Assembly: GCF_002377905.1 (NCBI RefSeq)
Contig: NZ_DFQS01000035.1
Span: 1-29,544 of the forward strand
Length of the DNA stretch: 29,544 nt
Reading direction: 5' to 3'
DNA from: Psychrobacter sp. UBA3483
GTDB lineage: Bacteria; Pseudomonadota; Gammaproteobacteria; Pseudomonadales; Moraxellaceae
A program made the translations under genes and the position numbers. The first letter of the stretch is position 1; each line of letters starts with the position of its first letter. The notes below the pieces were generated by a model, which did no database searches, was not told the origin of the DNA, and worked only from the letters and a program-made list of their open reading frames with translations. Positions 1-9,400 of the stretch are shown piece by piece.

Positions 1-1
1 T

Positions 2-22
2 GCACTTGGTGTGTTAATCTAA
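2..22 (+). CDS. possible 3' end of an upstream gene (partial)
   Basis: One plus-strand frame reads A-L-G-V-L-I then stop (TAA at 20-22), directly before a strong plus-strand terminator at 28-61. A terminator there implies a plus-strand gene ending just before it, so this may be that gene's last six codons. The piece is too short to identify, and another frame also stops within 20 bases, so the reading frame is a guess. Confidence 0.25.
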   Translation, partial: ALGVLI

Positions 23-27
23 GTTTC

Positions 28-61
28 AAAACCGTATAGCTACTAGCTGTGCGGTTTTTTT
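28..61 (+). terminator. rho-independent terminator of the gene left of the window
   Basis: Bases 30-41 pair with 45-56 (12 bp, two G-U pairs) around an ACT loop. A T run follows (57-61), and A28-A29 can extend the stem. It ends transcription of a plus-strand gene lying mostly outside the window. Confidence 0.75.
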
Positions 62-393
62 ATACCTAAAAATGACAAATACAGCAAAGCGGTGCACTAC
101 TGTAAGAAAGCCTTAACTTAATTTTATATAGTAACGGCGTCATTTACAGCCTATTACACGCAATTACCTCAAGCGCACACTTTGCTACCTTGCTTATATA
201 TCTCATTGAAAATCTGACTGCTACGATAATAACAAGTTGATGGAGAGACGGTTCGTTAATGGCGATTTATTAGTAGCAGTTTATTAATGATAGTGAGATT
301 CTATTAATAATCACAGAAATAATTTTTCCATCCAACCTTGTTAATTTATAAGCGTTCAGTTTAAAACAAGTTTAAAAAAGCAAACGACAGTTT
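62..393. other. gene-free AT-rich stretch
   Basis: No open frame with a ribosome binding site and no strong hairpin is visible here. It is AT-rich with scattered TTAAT/ATTAAT words. It separates the leftmost terminator from the promoter region of the PRC-barrel gene. Confidence 0.5.
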
Positions 394-444
394 TTGGCAA
401 TGCCAACTTTATCGCATTGCCATTTTATAAAAAATAATTATTAA
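394..444 (+). promoter_or_regulatory. putative promoter with overlapping palindromes, PRC-barrel/DUF2382 gene
   Basis: TTGCCA (417-422) and TATTAA (439-444), 16 bp apart, make a plausible sigma-70 promoter ending about 36 bases before the ATG. Just upstream is the perfect palindrome TTGGCAATGCCAA (394-406). In addition GGCAATGC (396-403) is inverted as GCATTGCC (414-421), so the second arm covers the -35 box. This looks like an operator, or a hairpin at the promoter. No regulator is identified. Confidence 0.4.
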
Positions 445-480
445 TCAAATAAATCTACTCATAAAAAAAGGAAGACAATA

Positions 481-1329
481 ATGAGCCAACTAATTCGTTT
501 AAAAGATATCCAAGCAACTCACCGTGACCTAATTGGTGATGACTATTATGATCCAACAGGTAAAACTGCTTATGGCGTTAATGAAGAAAAAATCGGTAAG
601 ATTGAAGGCGCTCTAGTAGAAGATACCACTGGTCGTATCCGTTACTTAATCGTTGATGCAGGCGGTTGGTTTAGCTCAAAAGAAGTTTTGGTACCAGCAG
701 GTCTTGCGCGTATCGTCGGTGATGACGTCTTCTTTGATAGCTTAACGCAAGCACAGGTTGAAGCGATGGAAGTCTATGATCATGACTACCAGTATAGCTA
801 TAAAGATCAGTACGAAAAAGATCGTAGAGCATTTGTTGCTGATACGGTTCCAGTTGCAGAGCGCATGGAAATCGCTGAACATAACTATGATGCGCCAAAT
901 ACGTTAGAATTATTAGAAGAACGCCTAACCGTTAATAAAGATCGTATCGTTGCAGGTCTGGTAAAAGTTGGTAAGCATGTGGTTACTGAAGAGCGCAACA
1001 TTGATGTTGATCTTGAAGAAGAGCATGCCAATATCCAACGTACCAATGTAGATCGTCCAACAGATCGCCGTATCGGTGATGTAGATGGCAATCAAACCGT
1101 AGAAGTTGAACTAGAAGCGGAACGTGCTCGTGTCAACAAAGAAACCTATGTTACCGAAGAAGTAAACGTTGGTAAAACCACCGAGCGTCATACTGAGACA
1201 ATCGCTGAAACCATCCAACGTGAAGAGTTAGACATCGATGGCGACGGTAACGTGGTTGACCGTGAAGGTAACCTATTTGATCGTGATGATATCACTGCCG
1301 AAGATGTCCGCCGCGCTCGTGGTATGTAA
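481..1329 (+). CDS. PRC-barrel and DUF2382 (YsnF/AvaK-type) domain protein
   Basis: This is a soluble 282-residue protein. Residues 1-95 look like a PRC-barrel (IRLKDI, then KIGKIEGALVEDTTGRIRYLIVD, then VLVPAGLARI). Residues 140-252 are a DUF2382 domain made of two related halves, the first opening with LELLEERLTVNKDRI and the second with VELEAERARVNKE. Residues 251-260 (D-x-D-x-D-G-N) resemble an EF-hand calcium loop. No signal peptide or membrane segment is visible, and the protein is rich in Glu and Asp. The start is supported by AAGGAAGA about 6 bases before the ATG. The family occurs in Acinetobacter, Psychrobacter, Deinococcus and cyanobacteria and is loosely tied to stress; its biochemical role is unknown to me. 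A second DUF2382 gene follows, so the pair is probably an old duplication. Confidence 0.85.
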   Translation: MSQLIRLKDIQATHRDLIGDDYYDPTGKTAYGVNEEKIGKIEGALVEDTTGRIRYLIVDAGGWFSSKEVLVPAGLARIVGDDVFFDSLTQAQVEAMEVYDHDYQYSYKDQYEKDRRAFVADTVPVAERMEIAEHNYDAPNTLELLEERLTVNKDRIVAGLVKVGKHVVTEERNIDVDLEEEHANIQRTNVDRPTDRRIGDVDGNQTVEVELEAERARVNKETYVTEEVNVGKTTERHTETIAETIQREELDIDGDGNVVDREGNLFDRDDITAEDVRRARGM

Positions 1330-1469
1330 TATGCCATACTTTCGCGCTGTGCATACTCTTTAAGGAAGATTTCTTAGCAATTGATAATAAGAAATCATCG
1401 TTAGAAAAACGACTGTTAAATATGCATCATGCAATAGTAATGAGCAGCTGAGTGCTAAGCTCAGTGAAT

Positions 1470-1499
1470 AAGACCAGAGCTTGCCTCTGGTCTTTTTTT
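1470..1499 (+). terminator. strong terminator between the two DUF2382 genes
   Basis: AAGACCAGAG (1470-1479) pairs perfectly with CTCTGGTCTT (1485-1494) around a CTTGC loop, followed by T residues to 1499. It lies 140 bases after the first gene but only 25 bases before the ATG of the second. It therefore ends the first transcript and also sits in any leader of the second gene. A smaller hairpin, CTGAG/CTCAG (1448-1464), precedes it. Confidence 0.85.
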
Positions 1500-1524
1500 A
1501 TATCTCTTTTTAAGGAACATAACC

Positions 1525-2250
1525 ATGACTACCGACGACAATAAAGTTAAATCGCCACCAACCAATCACCAAGCATCTTTGGCAACCACTCCTACTTCGC
1601 ATTTAGAGCAAATTGCCAATCACAGCGGTGAGAATAAATTACCCGCGCCTAATTTAGCCACTTCCGATTTATCCAATACCAATCAGCAGCAAATTGCGGC
1701 AAGCAACGCACAAGATGGTTTACATTTAGCGCATCATTTAGCAAGCCATCAAACCGATAAAAGTGATGGTGGTTATTTAGAATTATTAGAAGAGCGTCCT
1801 GTCATTAACAAAGAACGCTTGGATGTTGGCAAGGTCACGGTAACTAAGCACACGCGCACCAAAACCATTGAAGTACCTATTGAATTGGTAGAAGAATATA
1901 TTACCGTACGTACCGACTATCAAGATGCCCAAAGTCAGGATTTATTATCCGGTGATTATGATGATAAGGACATATTGCGTCATGTTGAGCCATCGCTAGA
2001 TAGTAAAGCGGTGGTGACCATCAATGGTAAGCAGATTGAGATTGGTGACGCGCCGATTGAGATTGTCTTATCGCGTCAGGTAGCGACGATTACCAAAGAC
2101 ACCCATGTGATCCAAGAAATACAGATTAATAAAACCACGCATACCCATACCGATAGCATTCAAGTAGCGCTACAACATGAAGAGCTAGACGTTCATGAAG
2201 AAGGTTATCTAGCCCATGAGCAACAAAACAATGCGGCTGACAAAAAATAA
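1525..2250 (+). CDS. DUF2382 (YsnF/AvaK-type) domain protein
   Basis: This 241-residue paralogue of the preceding gene lacks the PRC-barrel. Residues 1-80 are low complexity (Asn, Gln, Ser, Thr, His, Ala) and probably disordered. Residues 83-222 are the DUF2382 domain, with the same opening (LELLEERPVINKERLDVGKV) and a second half starting near IEIVLSRQVATITKDTHV and ending with QHEELDVHEE, which parallels QREELDID in the first protein. There is no signal peptide or membrane helix. AAGGAA (1512-1517) is well placed before the ATG. The function is unknown. Its expression is puzzling because a strong terminator lies 25 bases upstream: it needs read-through, or a promoter within 1330-1470 with attenuation. 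Confidence 0.8.
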   Translation: MTTDDNKVKSPPTNHQASLATTPTSHLEQIANHSGENKLPAPNLATSDLSNTNQQQIAASNAQDGLHLAHHLASHQTDKSDGGYLELLEERPVINKERLDVGKVTVTKHTRTKTIEVPIELVEEYITVRTDYQDAQSQDLLSGDYDDKDILRHVEPSLDSKAVVTINGKQIEIGDAPIEIVLSRQVATITKDTHVIQEIQINKTTHTHTDSIQVALQHEELDVHEEGYLAHEQQNNAADKK

Positions 2251-2321
2251 AGCTTAGAGAAGATGAATTTTAGGAAAAATAACGCTTACATAAAATAAAC
2301 CCACTTTTTTAAAAGTTACAT

Positions 2322-2351
2322 AAAAAAAGCAACGTCAACGTTGCTTTTTTT
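2322..2351. terminator. bidirectional terminator between convergent genes
   Basis: AAAAAAAGCAACGT (2322-2335) and ACGTTGCTTTTTTT (2338-2351) are perfect inverted repeats separated by CA, with A and T runs on either side. It serves the DUF2382 gene on plus and the lipoprotein gene on minus. A direct repeat of TTACATAAA lies just to the left (2286 and 2316). Confidence 0.85.
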
Positions 2352-2368
2352 ATTGGCTAAATTTGCAC

Positions 2369-2926
2369 TTAAGCAGCTGTTTCTGCCGTTTTGGTTTCAG
2401 ATGTTGGTGACGTTTTACATTCATAAGTGCTGACATTTTCTGCATCGGCGCCAGCAGTACGCATCACACCGGTTTCACGATCTTCATGAGCCACACGCCA
2501 CTGAACAAAGCCCTCGCCACCGTCAAAAGCCGTATCTAGATTGAAAACTTCAGGGTTGGTCGCATCATTGGTTTTGGTCAACGTTACCGTCCCTTGAGCG
2601 GTTTCAAGAATCACTTGCTTATCAGCGTCTTTATAAGTCGCTTCAACGGCTAGTGCCGGTGAACATGAGTAGCTCATTTGGTTGACGCTAGAATTAACAG
2701 AGGCGATGGTATCGTCTTCTACATCGCTTACCGGCGCGTCTACCACGACATCACTTGGCTCCGCAGGCTCAGCGGACATAGGCACCGACTGCTCTTCACT
2801 GATACTGTCTTCTAGACTTGGCTCTGGCTCCTGCTGTTGTTGACAGGCACTAATCGTCATCGCGCCAGCGAGCAGACCTGTAAGAACGACAGAGGTGCGA
2901 AATTGTTTTAATAATTCTATATTCAT
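2369..2926 (-). CDS. small lipoprotein, MliC-like lysozyme inhibitor fold likely
   Basis: A 185-residue predicted lipoprotein. The N-terminus has a short basic stretch, a hydrophobic core (VVLTGLLAGAM) and a lipobox ending TISA-C28. A Gln/Glu/Pro/Ser-rich, acidic linker runs to about residue 82. The C-terminal part begins SYSCSPALAVEATY and ends in STYEC, with spaced Trp-Arg and Gly-Val-Met-Arg-Thr elements. This layout resembles MliC/PliC, envelope inhibitors of c-type lysozyme, but the match is by eye. I start it at the ATG at 2926, preceded by GGAG at a spacing of 6, rather than the in-frame TTG at 2938, which lies inside that ribosome binding site. It converges on the DUF2382 genes with a shared terminator. 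Confidence 0.7.
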   Translation of the reverse strand: MNIELLKQFRTSVVLTGLLAGAMTISACQQQQEPEPSLEDSISEEQSVPMSAEPAEPSDVVVDAPVSDVEDDTIASVNSSVNQMSYSCSPALAVEATYKDADKQVILETAQGTVTLTKTNDATNPEVFNLDTAFDGGEGFVQWRVAHEDRETGVMRTAGADAENVSTYECKTSPTSETKTAETAA

Positions 2927-3191
2927 GACACTCTCCAAAAAAATATGTTAAACACTATAGCGTGTCTACAAATTCAAGCCTATGCTGAATTTGTAATTAA
3001 TCACTACAAAATCGCTGCTACTTTTATAAGCTTAATTTTTAGACCATTTATTAACACAGTCAAATTATTAACAGAGCCAAATCATTAACCGAACCAAAGT
3101 AACTTAAAAACGCTAAAGATTAAAAGGAAAAGATACTGCTGGGATAATTTTTTCCTATCGAAATTCTTATGGCTATAAATCTTATCACTAT
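2927..3191. other. gene-free stretch between secA terminator and lipoprotein gene
   Basis: This region holds the leader and probably the promoter of the lipoprotein gene. Repeated TTATTAAC/CATTAACC words occur around 3045-3090 (ATTTATTAACACAG, AATTATTAACAGAG, AATCATTAACCGAA), an imperfect short direct repeat. I see no convincing open frame. Confidence 0.45.
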
Positions 3192-3227
3192 AAAAAAGTC
3201 CCTATCTCAATAAGACAGGGACTTTTT
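3192..3227 (-). terminator. secA terminator
   Basis: AAAAAGTCCCTATCT and AGACAGGGACTTTTT form a 15-bp stem with one mismatch and a five-base loop. On the minus strand six T residues follow. It lies about 33 bases past the secA stop. Confidence 0.85.
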
Positions 3228-3259
3228 ATCATAGCTTAACAATGGTTGATTATCAATAT

Positions 3260-6040
3260 TTAGATTTTACCGTGACACTGCTTATACTTTAGTCCTGAAC
3301 CACAAGGACAGGGCGCGTTACGGCTGATATTCATCCCAGCGTATGGGTCAGGCTCACTGGCATTGTTGCTACCACTACCCGCGATAGCACCTGCTGCTAC
3401 ACCAGCAGCAACACTACGGCTTTGGGCAGCTGCGCGCTCTACGCCGCCATCCATATTGTCGATATCACTGTGCTCAAACTGCATTTGCATGTGCGCGGCG
3501 TTTTCACGCTGCTGGGCTTCTAACGCTTCTAATTCTTCTTTGGTTGGGATATGGACGCGTGATAAATCTTGTACGGTTTCAGATTTAATTGCACCAAGCA
3601 TCATTTGGAACAGCTCAAAGGATTCACGCTTATATTCTTGCTCAGGATTTTTTTGCGCATAACCACGCAGATGGATACCTTTACGTAGCTGATCCATTTG
3701 GGTTAAATGCTCTTTCCAATGCTTATCCAAACTTTGTAGCATAAAATGACGCTCAAGCTGGGCGGCATCTTTTTCGCCCATCTGCTCACGGCGAGCATGA
3801 TAACGATCCAATGCCGTTTGGATGATTTTGGCACGTAAGCCTTCTTCATCTAGGCGGCGGTCTTCATCCAGCCAATCGTTAATCGGCATTGAAATTTTAA
3901 ACTCATCTTCAAGCTCGTCTTCTAGACCATCGATATTCCACTGATCATCGATAGACCCTGGCGGGATAAACTGATCAATCATGGCGTTGTAGACTTCATG
4001 ATGCATCACTTCGATGGCCTCCAATAAGTCCATCTCTGCAAGCAAGTCATCGCGCTGACCATAGATTACTTTACGCTGCTCATTGGCGACGTCATCGTAT
4101 TTCAATAGATTTTTACGGGCATCAAAATCGCGACTTTCGACTTTACCTTGGGCATTTTCAATCGATTTTGAGACCATTTTATGTTCAATGGCTTCGTCTT
4201 CTTTTAGCCCCATGGCACGCATCATATTCACCACGCGATCACCGGCGAAGATACGCATCAAGTCATCTTCAAGCGATAAGAAAAAGCGTGACATCCCAGG
4301 GTCACCTTGACGACCGGCACGACCACGCAGCTGGTTATCGATACGGCGTGATTCATGACGCTCAGAGCCAATGATATGTAGGCCACCAGCCGCAACGACT
4401 TGGTCGTGTTTGACCTGCCATTCTGCTTTTAGGCGCGCCATCTCTTCCGGACTAACCGCATCAATGTCTTCGATAAACGACTGCCAGTTACCGCCCAAGA
4501 TAATATCGGTACCACGACCTGCCATGTTGGTGGCGATGGTCACCGCTTTTGGACTACCCGCCTGCGCGATAATTTCTGCCTCACGCTCGTGCTGCTTGGC
4601 GTTTAGGACATTATGCTTAATGCCTTCTTGATCGAGCAGATAAGACAACTCTTCACTGGCCTCAATCGTCGCCGTACCCACTAAGACCGGCGCACCTTTG
4701 GCTTGGATTTCTTTAATCTCGCGGATGATACCTTTGTATTTACCTAACTTGGTTAAGAAAATTTGGTCATCCATATCGATACGGGCAATCGGCTCATGGG
4801 TTGGAATCACGATGACGTCTAGGTCATACGTTGATTTAAATTCTGCCGCTTCGGTATCAGCGGTACCCGTCATACCAGATAATTTATCATAGAGACGGAA
4901 ATAGTTCTGGAATGTCGTGGTCGCAAGGGTTTGGTTTTCCGCTTGAATCTCGACATTTTCTTTGGCTTCGACCGCTTGGTGCAAGCCTTCTGACCAGCGG
5001 CGACCGGGCATGGTACGACCGGTATTTTCATCAACGATGACCACTTCGCCGTCGTCAACGATATAATGGACGTTTTTAACGAAAACATGATGGGCACGAA
5101 TCGCTGCTTGTACGTGAGCAAGTAGCGGCAAACGACTGGGACTATATAAACTTTCGTTTTCGCCAAGCTCGCCCACTTCGATTAAGAAGCGCTCAATTTT
5201 CTCGTAGCCTTTTTCGCTGATTTCGATTTGACGATTTTTTTCATCAATCCAAAAATCTTCGTCTTCGTTATTCTTATTGGCTTCTTCATCTTTTGAGCGT
5301 TTAAGCCTTGGAATAATGGTATTAATCAGCGCATACATGCGTGATGAATCTTCCGCTTGCCCCGAGATAATCAGCGGCGTACGCGCCTCATCGATTAAGA
5401 TAGAGTCAATTTCATCAATGATACAATAATTTAGCGGACGCTGTTTTTTCTCAGCGAGGCTAAAGACCATGTTATCGCGCAGATAATCAAAGCCGTACTC
5501 GTTATTGGTACCGTAGGTGATATCCGCTTGATAAGCGTCGATTTTTTCTTGTGGTGGCTGCTGCGAATAAATAACGCCAACCGTCATACCCAAAAAGCCA
5601 AACAATGGACGGTTTAGCTCGGCATCACGCGCCGCCAAATAATCGTTGACCGTAACCAAATGCACGCCTTTGCCGCTGATAGCATTGAGGTACATCGCCA
5701 AAGTACCCATTAAGGTTTTACCCTCGCCGGTTTTCATCTCAGCGATTTTGCCTTCGTGCAAGGTGATACCACCGATAAGCTGCACGTCGTAGTGACGCAT
5801 GCCATTAACGCGTAACGATGCTTCGCGGCAGACGGCAAACGCTTCTGGTAATAAGGCGTCTAAGCTTTCACCTTGTTGGTGTCTTTCTTTAAATTCTGCG
5901 GTTTTTTGTTGTAATTGCTCATCAGACAGGGCTTGAATGTCAGCCTCATATGCGTTGATTTTGCTGACCACGCGGCGCATGCGCTTAAGTTCGCGGTCAT
6001 TTTTGGTGCCAACGACACTGCCTATAATCTTTGATAACAT
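3260..6040 (-). CDS. secA: SecA, preprotein translocase ATPase
   Basis: SecA drives secretory proteins through SecYEG by ATP hydrolysis at the inner membrane face. The 926-residue protein is full length (E. coli SecA has 901). Walker A is MKTGEGKT (Thr109 last) and Walker B is IIDEID (209-212), followed by SILIDEARTPLIISG. Other signatures are GMTGTADTEAAEF, ATNMAGRGTDI and GRAGRQGDPGMSRF, the arginine-rich helicase motif. The C-terminal SecB/lipid zinc finger is intact, with likely ligands C911, C913, C922 and H923. An acidic insert near residues 245-265 (DEEANKNNEDED) and an Ala/Gly/Ser-rich stretch before the zinc finger are lineage variation. It is transcribed divergently from mutS and ends at its own terminator. 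Confidence 0.98.
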   Translation of the reverse strand: MLSKIIGSVVGTKNDRELKRMRRVVSKINAYEADIQALSDEQLQQKTAEFKERHQQGESLDALLPEAFAVCREASLRVNGMRHYDVQLIGGITLHEGKIAEMKTGEGKTLMGTLAMYLNAISGKGVHLVTVNDYLAARDAELNRPLFGFLGMTVGVIYSQQPPQEKIDAYQADITYGTNNEYGFDYLRDNMVFSLAEKKQRPLNYCIIDEIDSILIDEARTPLIISGQAEDSSRMYALINTIIPRLKRSKDEEANKNNEDEDFWIDEKNRQIEISEKGYEKIERFLIEVGELGENESLYSPSRLPLLAHVQAAIRAHHVFVKNVHYIVDDGEVVIVDENTGRTMPGRRWSEGLHQAVEAKENVEIQAENQTLATTTFQNYFRLYDKLSGMTGTADTEAAEFKSTYDLDVIVIPTHEPIARIDMDDQIFLTKLGKYKGIIREIKEIQAKGAPVLVGTATIEASEELSYLLDQEGIKHNVLNAKQHEREAEIIAQAGSPKAVTIATNMAGRGTDIILGGNWQSFIEDIDAVSPEEMARLKAEWQVKHDQVVAAGGLHIIGSERHESRRIDNQLRGRAGRQGDPGMSRFFLSLEDDLMRIFAGDRVVNMMRAMGLKEDEAIEHKMVSKSIENAQGKVESRDFDARKNLLKYDDVANEQRKVIYGQRDDLLAEMDLLEAIEVMHHEVYNAMIDQFIPPGSIDDQWNIDGLEDELEDEFKISMPINDWLDEDRRLDEEGLRAKIIQTALDRYHARREQMGEKDAAQLERHFMLQSLDKHWKEHLTQMDQLRKGIHLRGYAQKNPEQEYKRESFELFQMMLGAIKSETVQDLSRVHIPTKEELEALEAQQRENAAHMQMQFEHSDIDNMDGGVERAAAQSRSVAAGVAAGAIAGSGSNNASEPDPYAGMNISRNAPCPCGSGLKYKQCHGKI

Positions 6041-6464
6041 AATTTTTGACCTATGGAAATATTCGATAATTAGTGCGCATTCGCCAAGGCTTTATATATT
6101 GCCGCCTGGTCATTACAATCATCACAGCCATCACCGACTAACTACCTTTAAATACCTTATTGATTAACAAAGCACTGATTAACAAGGTACTGCCTAATGA
6201 TGAGTCGCTTAATGAAGTATCGCCCAATTAAGTGTGCCGTCATTATATATGGTTATGACGCCGATGGATACAAGGGCAGCGAGTAGATATTTGCCGACGT
6301 AAAAAGGTCGCTGAACGTGTTAAAATAGGGCTTATATCCTTAATTTAACCGCTGTTTCGCGCCATTCATAAACGCAACTATCTGACAGCATTCACCGCTA
6401 ATTTATTCTAAAAAACACCCATTGTGTCTAAGCAAACCCATTTAAGCATCATAAGAGATTCTGC
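6041..6464. other. divergent secA-mutS intergenic region with candidate promoters
   Basis: For secA on minus, TTGTAA (6118-6113) and TATAAA (6096-6091) lie 16 bp apart. For mutS on plus there is an extended -10 element, TGT-TAAAAT (6318-6326), without a clear -35. Between them are short imperfect repeats (TGATTAACAA twice near 6160-6185). These promoter calls are by eye and weak. No gene is supported here. Confidence 0.4.
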
Positions 6465-9400
6465 ATGACCGTAAAACCATCTGCGCAAAACCCTAACGCC
6501 TTAACATTTAATAAACCTGACCCTTTAAACGCTAAGCACTTAAAATCAGAGCATGTAAAATCACAGCAAGTAAGCGACGATCAGTTACTAATCGGCGATG
6601 CTATTTATCATTTGGCCGATCATACGCCAATGATGGTGCAATATCTGACCATGAAAGCCAACTATCCACAAGCGTTATTGCTGTACCGGATGGGTGATTT
6701 TTATGAGTTATTTTTTGACGATGCCAAACGTGCAGCACAAATATTAGACATCACATTGACCCGCCGCGGCACCGATAAAGCTGGTAATACCATTGCCATG
6801 GCTGGCGTGCCGTTTCATGCTGCTGATAGCTATATGGCGCGCCTGATTGCCGCTGGGCAAACCGTGGTTGTTTGTGAACAAATTGACGACTCGGGCACTA
6901 GCAGCTCCAATACGCCGACGATGGGCGATAAGCAGAAAAAAGATAAAAGTAAATCGGCGGCTGGTAGCATCATGCGCCGTGAAGTGGTTAAAACCCTGAC
7001 CGCTGGAACCATCACTGATGACGCCCTAATTGCGCCCAATCATACGCCAACTGTCGTTGCCATTGATATTGCGCTGCCAAAAGCGAATAGCAAGCAACCG
7101 TTACAAGCGGCCATTAGCCAAATGGATTTAGCCGCTGGAACGTTAACGACGCAAACAGTAAATGTTAATAATAACGATATCGAAGATTTACAAACCCAAA
7201 TGCTCACGGTGCTGGCACGTTTCGCCCCTAGTGAATGTATCATTAGCGAAGCACTCGGTGAACAAGCTGGAGAAAATTGGTCGTTGTGGCTACGTCAAAG
7301 TTTAGACTGCCCTATTATAGAAGTGGCAGCCAATGACTTTCATCGTCAGCATGCCAGCGCAACCCTTTGTCAACAATTTGACGTTCAGCGTCTCGATGGG
7401 CTTGGTATTAACGGTGCTACGCTTAGCCAGTCTAGCTGTGCGGCATTAATACACTATGCACGGCAGACCCAGCAGCGCCATATACCGCAACTGAATCAGC
7501 TTATCGTAGAATATAGCGATGACTATTTAATTATCGATGCTAATAGTCAGCAAAATCTCGAATTGTTTACGCCAGTCAGCAGTAATGGTACATCGCTGAT
7601 ATCGGTGCTTAATCACTGTCAAACGCCGATGGGACGACGCTTACTTGTGCAGCAGATGAAACGCCCGCTACGTCAGCATGCGCGTATTAACCTGCGTTTA
7701 GATGCGATCACTAATCTTTTGCAGAAAACAAATCAAGCTGGTGAAAACAACCATATTAAGCAAAATTTAGAAAATAGCTCATTAGTCAGCCGTCTACGCG
7801 AAACCTTAAATACCATCGGTGATATCGAGCGAATCACTAGCCGTATCGGTCTAATGAGCGCCAAACCGCGTGACCTGCGTAAGCTCGCCGACGGTATCGC
7901 TAGTAGCACCCAACTCACTACCCTACTGAGCAATGCAGGTATCAGTCATGAGCAGGCAGGCTTATTACCCATGCTGATGCAGCAATTGCCCGAGCAGCTA
8001 CCCGCGGTAAAATCTGTCGCCGAGCTGATTGAGCGCGCTATTGTCATAGAGCCACCTGCCCATATCCGTGATGGTGGCATGCTAGCCGCGGGCTATGATG
8101 CTGAGTTTGATCGTCTCACCCACTTGCATGACAATATCCAAGTAACATTAGATGAGATGCTAGAGCGCGCGCGTATCGATAACCAACTACCCAGCTTAAA
8201 AGTAGGCTTTAATAAAGTCAGCGGTTTTTATTTTGAACTACCTAAAATGCAGGCAAAAAATGCCCCTGCGCACTTTATCCGGCGGCAAACACTCAAAAGC
8301 AGCGAGCGTTTTATTACTGATGAGTTAAAAGCAGTCGAAACCGAATATCTAAGCGCGCAAAGCTTAGCCTTGACTCGTGAAAAGCAGCTGTATCACGAGC
8401 TATTGACTAGATTAGGTAACCATTTAGCGGAATTACAACAGCTGAGCGCGGCTATCGCGCAAATAGATGTGCTTAGTAATTGGGCACAACTTGCGACCCT
8501 CTATGATTGGCAACGTCCAGTCATGGGTAATGACTTACAAGATGGTAACTTATTAAAAGATGGCAGCCAAACCAGTATCGATATCAAACAAGGTCGTCAT
8601 GTCGTTGTCGAAGCTGCGCTAAATCCTACCAACATTAACAATACTATTCAACAAAGCAGTACGAAACCTAGCAGCTATTTTGTCGCCAATGACTGTGCGC
8701 TCGGCAGCGCCTCAAGCCCTGAACGCCTCCTCATGATTACCGGTCCTAACATGGGTGGCAAATCGACCTATATGCGCCAAACAGCATTGATTGTCCTACT
8801 GGCCCATTGTGGTAGCTTCGTGCCAGCAGCGCGTGCTCATATTGGTGATATCGACCGTATCTTTACTCGTATTGGCTCAGCTGATGATTTGGCGGGTGGT
8901 AAGTCTACCTTTATGGTGGAGATGATTGAAACCGCTAATATCCTCAATCAAGCAACCAATAAATCGCTGGTACTGATGGATGAAGTCGGACGCGGCACCG
9001 CAACTACGGACGGTCTAGCAATCGCTCATGCTTGCGTCAACAGGCTACTAGAGATTGGCTGCCTGACACAATTTGCCACCCATTATTTTGAATTGACGCA
9101 ATTGGTCAACAATGCTGAAAGCCAACACGCTAGCATTCGTAATGTGCATGTTGCCGCCAGTGAAGTCGATGGTCAACTGCTACTACTTCATCAAATCCGC
9201 GAGGGCGCGGCAAGCTCTAGCTTTGGGCTGCATGTGGCAAAAATGGCGGGGATTCCAACTCAGGTATTAAATGATGCTAAGCGGTATTTAGTAGATAATT
9301 TAAAAACTGAAAGTGTCAAAACCATTGATGATAAAAATGACTTAGCTAAGTCAGTAAAGGATGAAAGCACGCAGATTTATGATAGTGAACCAAAGCAAAC

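Noticed and set aside
3363..3662. 99-codon plus-strand open frame inside secA
   Set aside because: Antisense shadow of the Ala/Gly-rich SecA C-terminus, with no ribosome binding site or domain.
5937..6167. 76-codon plus-strand open frame at the secA 5' end
   Set aside because: It is mostly antisense to secA coding sequence and lacks a ribosome binding site.
6160..6190. Short TGATTAACAA repeats between secA and mutS
   Set aside because: Only two imperfect copies in AT-rich spacer, with no symmetry or link to a promoter; probably chance.
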